DNA from: an uncultured Prevotellaceae bacterium
GTDB taxonomy: Bacteria > Bacteroidota > Bacteroidia > Bacteroidales > Muribaculaceae
Assembly (NCBI GenBank): GCA_905210415.1
Contig: CAJLWM010000001.1
Coordinates: 1-64,000, forward strand
DNA length: 64,000 nt
Reading direction: 5' to 3'
Shown here: positions 29,220 to 36,197 of the stretch, piece after piece
How positions within the stretch are numbered: position 1 is the stretch's first letter
How the letters are laid out: every line of letters begins with the position of its first letter
The notes under the pieces: model-generated
What the model was told of the DNA's origin: nothing
What the model saw: only the letters and a program-made list of their open reading frames with translations
Databases searched by the model: none
Made by a program: the position numbers and the translations under genes

Positions 29220-29921
29220 TTATCCGAATTTGCTGATTTTCTTGAGAGTGTTGTAATCAAGCACCTTAATTCTTCGGCCGTCAACGGTGAGAATCTTCTC
29301 GTTTTGGAACGCCGAAAGCGTGCGAATTGCGTTTGATGTGGTCATGTTTGAGATATTTGCTATATCCTCACGGGCAAGATATATATTTAGTGTCTCGCCA
29401 TCATCTTCAAGACCATAACTGTCGATAAGCATCACCAGAGTTTCTGCCAATCGCCCACGAATGTGCTTCTGCGTGAGGTTTACAATCTTTGTATCTGATC
29501 CACCAAGGTTGTGCGACAATTCGTGAATGAAAAACCACGCGAGCTTCACATTCTCATTGATGAAATCTTTCACAATGTCCATGTGAATCATTCCCACTTC
29601 CGAAGCTTCTACGGCAGCCACACTCGACACGTATGGTTCGCCAGCGAAATAAGCCCGATAGCCAAAGTATTGTGTTGGACGATAGAGGCGAAGTATCTGT
29701 TGGCGACCGCCAACTCCGTCTTTATACATTTTTGCTTTGCCGTTTAGCAAGCAATATAGATATTCAGGCTCGTCATGCTCAGCATAGATTATTTGACCTT
29801 TTCGAAACTTAACCACCGAGAAATTGCTTGTTACCACTCGCTTCTCCTCTGGTGTAAGGGCATCCCATAATTCCGAAAGGCTCTCTTTCGCCAAAACCTC
29901 AAACTGACTCTTTTTTACCAT
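29220..29921 (-). CDS. Crp/Fnr family transcriptional regulator
   Basis: 233 residues: cyclic-nucleotide-binding-like beta roll (about 20-140; FRKGQIIYAEHDEPEYLYCLLNGKAKMY), a long dimer helix, and a Crp-type winged helix-turn-helix (about 170-220; LAREDIANISNMTTSNAIRTLSAF). There are no N-terminal Fnr cysteines for an oxygen-sensing cluster, and the ligand is unknown. It stands 290 bases downstream of the CXXX cluster, which might suggest a link, but it has its own promoter and may act elsewhere. Confidence 0.92.
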   Translation of the reverse strand: MVKKSQFEVLAKESLSELWDALTPEEKRVVTSNFSVVKFRKGQIIYAEHDEPEYLYCLLNGKAKMYKDGVGGRQQILRLYRPTQYFGYRAYFAGEPYVSSVAAVEASEVGMIHMDIVKDFINENVKLAWFFIHELSHNLGGSDTKIVNLTQKHIRGRLAETLVMLIDSYGLEDDGETLNIYLAREDIANISNMTTSNAIRTLSAFQNEKILTVDGRRIKVLDYNTLKKISKFG

Positions 29922-29951
29922 TTGTGTTGTAGAATAATGTTATAAAACATA

Positions 29952-29983
29952 CAAAAGTACGAAATAATTATGTTTTTGGCAAA
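29952..29983 (-). promoter_or_regulatory. promoter of the Crp/Fnr gene
   Basis: Minus strand TTTG (29983-29980), 20 bases, TACTTTTG (29959-29952), 31 bases before the ATG. The remaining 29984-30212 gap shows no gene. Confidence 0.7.
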
Positions 29984-30212
29984 TTTATACGGTTTTCTTC
30001 GCTGAAATTTAAGCGATTACTTATTCCACCGCTCATCAACATCCACTCGCTAAAACCAACAAGGGCACATCAAAAAAACTTTGACGAACCCTCATTTAGC
30101 GTTATCATAACCGGCAAAAACACAGCATAGCAATGATTCCGACTTGCATACACTGTGGTCAGATCCCCAAAAAAGATCGCAGCAGAACGCAATAGTCACA
30201 TACAGATATAGA

Positions 30213-30494
30213 CTATTCGTCCACCACGAGATAGATGTCGCAGGTGTCAAAGTCAACCTCCCAGTTGCCATTCATCGCTGCTTCCCATCCGTATTTAACC
30301 GACTTTTCAGTCCACCAATTCTGGAATTTAGTACTCGTTTCGCCTAAATCCATCACCAGTTTATCATAAAGTTCTTTATTGTCGGCAGTGAGTATCTTCG
30401 ACAATTCCACTAAGCCGTTGCGACGCTCAAACAAATATTTTATTTCGCCGCATTCATCGGGCGTCACAGTGCCCACTTTTTTCTTTGTTACCAT
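30213..30494 (-). CDS. CXXX repeat peptide modification system protein (small partner)
   Basis: 93-residue soluble, acidic protein with no cysteine pattern: one Cys in DECGEIKYLFERR, one in DTCDIYLVV. It opens with a basic KKK and has helical segments, then WEVDFDTCDIYLVVDE. Its ATG overlaps the stop of the 313-residue maturase (ATGGTAA), so the two are translationally coupled. I recognise it as the small partner regularly found with CXXX-repeat peptide maturases; its biochemical role is unknown. A precursor-binding or chaperone-like helper would fit its size, but nothing in the sequence proves that. Confidence 0.75.
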   Translation of the reverse strand: MVTKKKVGTVTPDECGEIKYLFERRNGLVELSKILTADNKELYDKLVMDLGETSTKFQNWWTEKSVKYGWEAAMNGNWEVDFDTCDIYLVVDE

Positions 30495-31429
30495 GCTTTT
30501 CTATTTTCAAAAGGGTCATTATAATCTAATTTCGGAATCTCGCTCTGAAATGCGAAATCACCTTGGTCATTAAGCACCTCAAGCACCTGGCGCGTCGCCT
30601 CACGCTCGATATGCGAAGCCACGCATTGCTCATGACCAGGAGTATTTACTTCTCTTGTTGTCAACCTATTAAGCCACACGCAACGCTTGCATTGCCAAGC
30701 ATCACAGTGCTGGCATATCGGAGCATGTTTCAGCGAAAAGAGATAGGCATTCCGTATGTTCACCTCACCATCCTCTATGCTACCCACGCTTTGACTCTCA
30801 TCGTCATAATAAAACGCCGGACACACATAAAACTTGCCTTCTGGCGATAGGGTAATTGATTCATCTCCCGCTCCGCAATTATTCATCTTCTTCAGCATCA
30901 TACGGTCGGTAAGCAGATTGCAAGACACTTGCACTCCCTTCAAAAACGCTTCAGCCACCATCTTGCCGAGCACTCTAAGGGCTTGCTCATAAGCCTTAAA
31001 ATCATTGTCGGTGAACGTATGCACATCGGTAATCACCACATTCACCCTCGGAACAGCCTCAAGCAGTGGCATCAACTCTGCGCTGCGAGCAAAGAAATCT
31101 TTCTTACCCAGCCTCACAGTAGTGGGTTTGCACAGTTGTTTTGCTTTATCAAAATCCCAACCGTCTACCACCACCACATCGGCACTGCCATCAGCGATAT
31201 CCACCGGCACGATGCGGCAACTATCCACTGTCTCTATCAATGCCTTTAGCTCGTCTGGCACCTCGTAGTGCGGATACACCACCTGCACCGACAGATTTCG
31301 CGTCATCGCAAATCTTATGGCCCTGTGCAGTGTGTCACAATCTATAAGCCTCTGATCACCAGCAGGCTCAGGATAATGGCAAAACGACACCGACTTACGG
31401 TCAAGTAATATGATTAAATATTTTATCAT
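30488..31429 (-). CDS. CXXX repeat peptide maturase (SPASM-like, no radical SAM cluster)
   Basis: 313 residues. The C-terminal half carries a complete SPASM-type set: Cys185 and Cys203 (CGAGDESITLSPEGKFYVC), then Cys239, 242, 247 and 250 (CQHCDAWQCKRC) and Cys269. SPASM domains bind auxiliary [4Fe-4S] clusters and engage peptide substrates. The N-terminal half (1-180) resembles a degenerate barrel, but CX3CX2C is absent, so it should not cleave SAM. It lies 20 bases after the radical SAM gene. It probably works with that enzyme, as electron relay, substrate holder or second maturation factor; which one is unknown. Confidence 0.8.
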   Translation of the reverse strand: MIKYLIILLDRKSVSFCHYPEPAGDQRLIDCDTLHRAIRFAMTRNLSVQVVYPHYEVPDELKALIETVDSCRIVPVDIADGSADVVVVDGWDFDKAKQLCKPTTVRLGKKDFFARSAELMPLLEAVPRVNVVITDVHTFTDNDFKAYEQALRVLGKMVAEAFLKGVQVSCNLLTDRMMLKKMNNCGAGDESITLSPEGKFYVCPAFYYDDESQSVGSIEDGEVNIRNAYLFSLKHAPICQHCDAWQCKRCVWLNRLTTREVNTPGHEQCVASHIEREATRQVLEVLNDQGDFAFQSEIPKLDYNDPFENRKAW

Positions 31430-31449
31430 GCTATAGTCTATCTCCTTTT

Positions 31450-32649
31450 TTAGCAGTCACAACATCCTTTGCAACGAATAGTGCCACCCTGCATATCTAT
31501 CTTATGGTAGAGACGGCGCCAATAATAATTATTGGCTCGCACTCGCGCCTTATGCATCTTGCAGATAGCAGTGCTCCGCTGATATATGGTGTCGGTAAGC
31601 GCCGCATCATAATTTTCACCCTGACACCACGCACAACCGCTTGCCACATCGCATTCAAGACATTTGCGAGGCGACTGCGTCACCAAATCAAGCGTTAGAA
31701 ACGGACGTAACAGGTTCTGATTGATACCCTCATCTACATTACCTATTATGATAGGCTTCTTGCTTCGCAACGAATATGCAGCAAATCGCGTGCACGGATA
31801 GAAATTACCGGCAGCATCTATCGAGAGCATCCGCCCTGCGCCACACCAGTTTTGATTTTCATATTCAAGGTCAATGGGCTTTCCTATCGTTTCCGAGAAA
31901 AACGAGCAAACATAATCCTTATACCACTCGCCATCTATTATCTCATCGGCAAGCTGAAGCAATTGTTCCTCAAACAATGCGTCGTCGCCTTCGCGCCACA
32001 CATCTTCAAACACACAATTGATGTTCACCTGATGTATGCCAAGCGCAAACAAGTGCATCACGCTCTCCTTGATGTATGGAATATCGGCACTCGATATCGT
32101 CACCTTTGTGCCGCCGTTAGGGAATTGGCTAAGCCACAAGGGTATATTCTTCACCACGTCGTCATAACTACCCTTCTCGCTGCCTTTATACACGCGATTA
32201 AGGTCGTGCTTGCGGCGGGTGCCATCTATGGTGATGCCCACACTGAGGTGCGTTTGATTTTTCATAATAAAACGCTGCACGTTCTCAGTGTGATAGTTTA
32301 TACCATTTGTTGAGAAGCTAAAGCGGTAGGCGTTGAACCACGGATGCTCAAGCCTATACATTTCAGTCTTTATATAGTCGCAAATGCTATCGATAAGATC
32401 AATCTCTATAAAGGGCTCGCCTCCGATAAAATCCCATACAACCGATTGTTCAGAAAACATCTCGCGATCCGACAGAATATAATCAACCGCCTTGCGAGCA
32501 ATATCAAAGGTCATACGCTCCTTTGTGTTTTTGCCCACAAGATAGCAATACTTGCAAGCCAATTGGCAATCCTTGGTGACTATAAAGGTGATGTTTTTAC
32601 TCAACCCCTCTTGCCAAACTCCTTCGTTGGTTTTTATCTGTTCATCCAT
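31450..32649 (-). CDS. radical SAM/SPASM peptide maturase, CXXX-repeat target type
   Basis: 399 residues. CQLACKYCY (Cys28, 32, 35) is the radical SAM CX3CX2C; FIGGEPF at 74-80 is the GGE SAM-binding motif. SPASM cysteines follow: Cys269 and Cys286 (WCGAGRMLSIDAAGNFYPC), then Cys330, 333, 339, 342 and 363. The last residues, CKGCCDC (393-399), add a four-Cys tail outside the SPASM pattern. Such enzymes install thioether or C-C links on ribosomal peptides. The gene starts three bases after the cysteine-repeat precursor stop, so that protein is the obvious substrate. Product chemistry is not known from the sequence. Confidence 0.9.
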   Translation of the reverse strand: MDEQIKTNEGVWQEGLSKNITFIVTKDCQLACKYCYLVGKNTKERMTFDIARKAVDYILSDREMFSEQSVVWDFIGGEPFIEIDLIDSICDYIKTEMYRLEHPWFNAYRFSFSTNGINYHTENVQRFIMKNQTHLSVGITIDGTRRKHDLNRVYKGSEKGSYDDVVKNIPLWLSQFPNGGTKVTISSADIPYIKESVMHLFALGIHQVNINCVFEDVWREGDDALFEEQLLQLADEIIDGEWYKDYVCSFFSETIGKPIDLEYENQNWCGAGRMLSIDAAGNFYPCTRFAAYSLRSKKPIIIGNVDEGINQNLLRPFLTLDLVTQSPRKCLECDVASGCAWCQGENYDAALTDTIYQRSTAICKMHKARVRANNYYWRRLYHKIDMQGGTIRCKGCCDC

Positions 32650-32652
32650 CTA

Positions 32653-33441
32653 TCATCCAGAATATCCAGTACACTGAAGCGAACAACCACTGGTGCATGC
32701 AGACTTACAGCTACCGCTGCAACTACCTCTACACGACATTGAGCAAGAGCTTGAGCACGATGATGTGCAAGCACCATAGCAATGGCCCGAACATGAGCTC
32801 GAACAACTTGCTGCGCAACTTGCCGAGCAAGACGAAGCGCAATTGGCACAACCTGAGTAACCGCCATTATAGCCACCGTTGTACCCACCATTACTGCCAC
32901 CATTGTAGCCACCGCCACGTCTATTTCCCGACGAGCTTGCTTTGGCTGAGCCCTTACATCCAGTGGTGCAACCAGTGCTGCATCCGCCCTTGCACGACCC
33001 TTGACATCCCGAGGTACACGTACCATAGCATCCGCTCTTACATGAGCCTTGACACCCTGAATAACAACTACTATAGCAACCATTTTGGCATGTGGTATTG
33101 CATGTATTGCTACATCCGCCAAGACAGAAATTCTGGCACGTCGTCTTGCAAGTGTTGGTACACTGATAATAGCACGAACCCGTGCAGCTCGTGTAGCACG
33201 TATTGACACACGAGCCCATACAATTATTATTGCATGTGCCATAACAAGAATAGTAACACGAGTACGAGCACCCGTACATACAACCCTGCGGAGCCTCAGC
33301 CTTGGCTTTCACTATCAATCCTGGCACCATCAAAGCACCAAGAATAGGCAGTATTCCTCTGGCTGCATTCTTAAAAAATTCGCGCCGCGACTGCATGTCT
33401 TTACGTTTGTCGTCTTCCCTTCGCTTATCGTCTTCTTCCAT
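32653..33441 (-). CDS. Cys-rich CXXX-repeat RiPP-like precursor with Tat-like signal
   Basis: 262 residues. The n-region is charged (near-repeat of EDDKRR), then SRREFFK (18-24), a twin-arginine motif, a hydrophobic stretch AARGILPILGALMVPGLIV and AKA before EA. Residues 54-162 hold 28 Cys at exactly every fourth position; a Gly/Tyr/Asn linker (163-197, with YNGG repeats) follows; then Cys198 and fifteen more Cys at every fourth position from 201 to 257. Intervening residues are Ser, Gly, Thr, Asn and Tyr in tract 1 and mostly Ser/Ala in tract 2. It is the likely target of the two downstream maturases. Metal binding like a metallothionein is an alternative. No transporter gene is present, so Tat export after folding is the simplest idea. 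ATG at 33441 is used; Met16 is a second possible start. Confidence 0.88.
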   Translation of the reverse strand: MEEDDKRREDDKRKDMQSRREFFKNAARGILPILGALMVPGLIVKAKAEAPQGCMYGCSYSCYYSCYGTCNNNCMGSCVNTCYTSCTGSCYYQCTNTCKTTCQNFCLGGCSNTCNTTCQNGCYSSCYSGCQGSCKSGCYGTCTSGCQGSCKGGCSTGCTTGCKGSAKASSSGNRRGGGYNGGSNGGYNGGYNGGYSGCANCASSCSASCAASCSSSCSGHCYGACTSSCSSSCSMSCRGSCSGSCKSACTSGCSLQCTGYSG

Positions 33442-33586
33442 AATTCAGGTCGTACTATCAGTTAATTACTATTGTATGACATCACCCCATTCGGCCGTTA
33501 CATAATGGCAGGATTTTAGCAGTCCAGATTTTGAATACATTTTAATGACAAACAGCATAATGCTATTTCGAATTAAATCAAACTAA

Positions 33587-33664
33587 AGATGCCATATAAA
33601 AACACGAAAACCTCCAAACTATAGCAGAAATTTTACAACTTCTCCAAATGCCCGATTTGGGGTT
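33587..33664. repeat. intergenic dispersed repeat, copy B
   Basis: Second copy of the element at 16-95: AGATGCCATATAAAAAC, ACGAAAA, AGCAGAAAT and the closing CCCGATTTGGGG. Spacing of the two ends differs by one base between copies. Sequence between the blocks is less conserved, so this is an old or structurally constrained repeat. Confidence 0.5.
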
Positions 33665-33843
33665 AATGATCACAACCACAAATTTACATAAAATATTGTA
33701 CCACACTCACATTTTCGCAAAAAAATCCATCAATTTTCTACGACTCAGCTTTCCATCACCACCACCATCTTAACCACCAGCCATAGAATCAATATTATCA
33801 TATATGCCCCTCGGCTCGCCCATCTCAAGCCGAACCCTATACA

Positions 33844-33883
33844 AACAAAAAAAGCAGGCTTCACAATTGAATGTAAAGCCTGC
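33844..33883 (-). terminator. terminator of rpmB-rpmG-DUF4295
   Basis: Minus strand GCAGGCTT pairs with AAGCCTGC (33861-33854) over a 14-base loop, then seven T. Confidence 0.9.
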
Positions 33884-33916
33884 CCGATATAGAATTTTAT
33901 ACTATATATTTCTCAA

Positions 33917-34069
33917 TTACTTCTTGAGGGTTTCTTGCACTTGATCGTTTGGAACCATTTCTTCCAAGAAGACGTAAGCGCCAGTCTTTGGTGACTTCAC
34001 CATTTTGATAACTTTGCTATAGGTACGACCCTCACCTTTTTGAAGAGTTGCTACAACTTTTTTTGCCAT
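33917..34069 (-). CDS. DUF4295 family small protein
   Basis: 50 residues, MAKKVVATLQKGEGRTYSKV to QVQETLKK. Highly basic, Bacteroidetes-specific, and routinely encoded right after rpmB-rpmG, as here (10 bases after rpmG). Probably ribosome-associated by context; function not established. The frame is clear from the sequence although it is very short. Confidence 0.9.
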   Translation of the reverse strand: MAKKVVATLQKGEGRTYSKVIKMVKSPKTGAYVFLEEMVPNDQVQETLKK

Positions 34070-34079
34070 GACTCAACTA

Positions 34080-34268
34080 TTATTTAATTTCTTTATGTAC
34101 TGTTACTCTCTTAAGATATGGATTGTATTTCTTCAATTCCAAACGTTCTGTTGTGTTCTTGCGGTTCTTAGTGGTGATGTAACGTGACATTCCTGGTACT
34201 CCGCTTGCCTTTTGTTCGGTACATTCAAGGATAACTTGAACTCTATTACCTTTTGCTTTCTTTGCCAT
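34080..34268 (-). CDS. rpmG: 50S ribosomal protein L33
   Basis: 62-residue basic protein, [20 protein letters not shown] at the start and [18 protein letters not shown] at the end, as in L33. The zinc-type CxxC pairs are missing, so this is the cysteine-free form. Eight bases after rpmB. Confidence 0.97.
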   Translation of the reverse strand: MAKKAKGNRVQVILECTEQKASGVPGMSRYITTKNRKNTTERLELKKYNPYLKRVTVHKEIK

Positions 34269-34276
34269 CTTGATTC

Positions 34277-34534
34277 TTACTTTTCTGCGATTTTAATACT
34301 TGTTAAGTTACCATCTTGAGCAGCCTTCTTAAGAGCAGCGTCCAAACCAATCTTGTTGATTAGACGAAGACCAGAAGTTGATACTGTCAATGAAATCCAT
34401 TGTTGTTGTTCTACCCAGAAAAATTTTCTGTTCGATACGTTCACATTGAACTTACGCTTTGTTCTTCTTTTAGAGTGCGACACATTATTACCTGTAATCG
34501 CCTTCTTGCCTGTAATTTGACAAACTTTTGACAT
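34277..34534 (-). CDS. rpmB: 50S ribosomal protein L28
   Basis: 85 residues; [20 protein letters not shown] followed by [12 protein letters not shown] and [13 protein letters not shown] is typical L28. First gene of rpmB-rpmG-DUF4295. A long leader precedes it (see the candidate RNA at 34605-34822), and a TATACTTTG element just upstream at 34600-34592 may be a second start site. Confidence 0.97.
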   Translation of the reverse strand: MSKVCQITGKKAITGNNVSHSKRRTKRKFNVNVSNRKFFWVEQQQWISLTVSTSGLRLINKIGLDAALKKAAQDGNLTSIKIAEK

Positions 34535-34604
34535 GGCTATTTACTTTATATTTTTTATTTGTTTCTAATTATTCATTTCGTAAACAGAGTGCAAAGTATA
34601 CAAT

Positions 34605-34822
34605 CAGTGTGAGAGTCCGTTCACCCGGCTACTCATCTTAACTGCTACTTTCTTCGCAGTAGCGCCAATATTCATAAGGTGATTTTTCACCCGTTACAAT
34701 ACCGTCCTACGCTTTTTGCAGGGTTTTAAGCATCATCTCCCTACAACGAAGTTTCAACGATTAGAGTCACAGAACATGACTATAGGAATGTAGTCGTTGT
34801 ACTGCTGTCCCGAAATGTGGTG
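34605..34822 (-). ncRNA. candidate structured leader or small RNA upstream of rpmB
   Basis: A consensus TATCTTTG box (34830-34823) sits about 290 bases before the rpmB ATG. The transcript would contain hairpins including GGTGA-AAAA-TCACC (about 34694-34681), GCTACT/AGTAGC (about 34664-34645) and GAGT..CCG/CGG-ACTC (about 34636-34615). No open frame is convincing and no T-run terminator appears before rpmB, so a ribosomal-protein leader is as likely as a separate RNA. I could not match it to 6S, SRP, tmRNA or RNase P RNA. Confidence 0.35.
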
Positions 34823-34854
34823 CAAAGATAGCAATTATTTTTCATTCCACCAAC
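34823..34854 (-). promoter_or_regulatory. promoter upstream of the rpmB leader
   Basis: Minus strand TATCTTTG at 34830-34823 with GTTG (34854-34851) 20 bases upstream. Confidence 0.6.
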
Positions 34855-34911
34855 CTATCAATCAACATTTTTGACCTTCTCTTCACGTTTTCTTCGTTTT
34901 TCGCTGGCTTG

Positions 34912-36159
34912 TCAGTCTAAACTAAGCAGCATCTTGATGAGCATCAGCGTCACATGGGTGGTGGCTCGGTCTATCACGCGGTCGCGGCTTCCAGGGAATC
35001 TGCGACATTCCGTAACGATTTTGTCGCCACATTTTGCCGACATCCACACTGTGCCCACTGGCTTACCAGGCTCGGCTCCTCCAGGACCCGCTATGCCCGA
35101 TGTGGCTACTGCACACTCGGTGTGCATCAGTCGGCTCACACCTTCCGACATTTGCTTCACTGTAGGTTCGCTCACTGCGCCCACGGTGTCGAGCACCTGC
35201 TGGTCTACGCCAAGCACATTGTGCTTCACCTCATTGCAATACGACACCACCGAGCCCGCAAAGTATTCCGAACTTCCAGCAACCTCTGTAATCATGTGCG
35301 CAACGTTTCCTCCAGTGCAACTTTCTGCGGTAGACATCTTCATATGATGCTTGCGCAAGAGGTCTCCGAGTATTTCGGCTGGCATCTTATCTTCGTTTGC
35401 TATAATGTTTTTGCCAAGCACTGCATACAATTGCTCTTCCAAGCGTTGCATGGTTTCGCTCAACATTTGCTTATCGGCATGAACGCCCGACAAACGAAGT
35501 CGAACAATGCCTGGCTTTGGAAGGTATGCCAGATGAACGTAGTCTGGCATCGCGTTCTCGAAGTCGTTAAGCGTAATCGCCAACACGCTTTCAGAATAGT
35601 CTATCACCACAAATGTGCGATACACAATCTCAACATCGCTCATGAAATGGCTTATCAACTTAGGCATAACGGCTGTCTGCATCATGGTTTCGGTTTCGAA
35701 TGGCACGCCTGGCATCGACACCAGTACCTTGCCTTCCTTCTCAAACCACATCAATGGCGCAGTGCCCACCTTATTTTGTATCACCTCGCACGACGATGGC
35801 ACCATCGCCTGAGCATGATTGAGTTCGTTCATCTGCAGGCCGCGCTTGCTTAGCACCTCCTCCACATTGCGTAGTGTAGGCTCATCAAGACGCAACTCTC
35901 CGCCGAAATATCGGCACAAGGTGGCTTTTGTGATATCGTCTTTAGTAGGGCCAAGACCTCCGGTCATCAGCACCACATCGGTCTGCACGAAAGCCTGTTC
36001 AATGGCTTTTGTGATTTCCTCAGCATCGTCCGACACCACCTTAACGCTTTGCACAGCCCATCCGTATGGACTTAAATGACGTGCAATCCACCCCGAGTTG
36101 GTGTCTATAACCTGTCCAATAAGCAATTCGTCGCCTACGACGATAATCGAATACTTCAT
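34912..36159 (-). CDS. cinA: CinA family protein (nicotinamide-nucleotide amidase/competence-damage protein)
   Basis: 415 residues, full-length two-domain CinA. The N-terminal molybdopterin-binding-like domain (about 1-170; GDELLIGQVIDTNSGWIA, MTGGLGPTKDDITK) is linked to ADP-ribose pyrophosphatase activity in homologues. The C-terminal PncC domain (about 255-410; STAESCTGGNVAHMI, SGIAGPGG) deamidates NMN. Cytoplasmic NAD-salvage/cleaning role. It is 38 bases downstream of tsaD on the same strand. Confidence 0.94.
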   Translation of the reverse strand: MKYSIIVVGDELLIGQVIDTNSGWIARHLSPYGWAVQSVKVVSDDAEEITKAIEQAFVQTDVVLMTGGLGPTKDDITKATLCRYFGGELRLDEPTLRNVEEVLSKRGLQMNELNHAQAMVPSSCEVIQNKVGTAPLMWFEKEGKVLVSMPGVPFETETMMQTAVMPKLISHFMSDVEIVYRTFVVIDYSESVLAITLNDFENAMPDYVHLAYLPKPGIVRLRLSGVHADKQMLSETMQRLEEQLYAVLGKNIIANEDKMPAEILGDLLRKHHMKMSTAESCTGGNVAHMITEVAGSSEYFAGSVVSYCNEVKHNVLGVDQQVLDTVGAVSEPTVKQMSEGVSRLMHTECAVATSGIAGPGGAEPGKPVGTVWMSAKCGDKIVTECRRFPGSRDRVIDRATTHVTLMLIKMLLSLD

Positions 36160-36197
36160 TTTATCTGTCTCCTTTCGTCAATATAAAATCTCGCACA

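Larger units (their letters stand above)
33442..33916. other. intergenic region upstream of the CXXX cluster
   Basis: 475 bases between the precursor ATG and the DUF4295 stop. It contains copy B of the dispersed repeat and the DUF4295 terminator. A TAAATTTG box lies on the minus strand at 33686-33679, far from the precursor; no nearer -7 box was found, so the cluster's promoter is uncertain. No gene seen. Confidence 0.5.

Noticed and set aside
29220..29921. Crp/Fnr gene as dedicated regulator of the CXXX cluster
   Set aside because: It has its own promoter, lies 290 bases downstream and is closer to DUF4924; no shared binding site could be shown.
32640..33290. Possible CRISPR or tandem-repeat array
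   Set aside because: The short repeats are codons for CXXX and YNGG units in an open frame; there are no constant repeats with unique spacers.
32634..33465. Long open frames of 126-202 codons on both strands over the cysteine-repeat gene
   Set aside because: They arise from the biased TGN codons of the precursor. Their proteins are low-complexity (Ala/Arg/Val or His/Tyr rich), and only the minus-strand cysteine frame has a start, signal peptide and fitting neighbours.
34605..34822. Identification of the rpmB leader as 6S, SRP or RNase P RNA
   Set aside because: None of the hallmark motifs of those RNAs (for example the SRP GGAAG loop with AGCAG, or RNase P GAGGAAAGTCC) could be placed with correct pairing.
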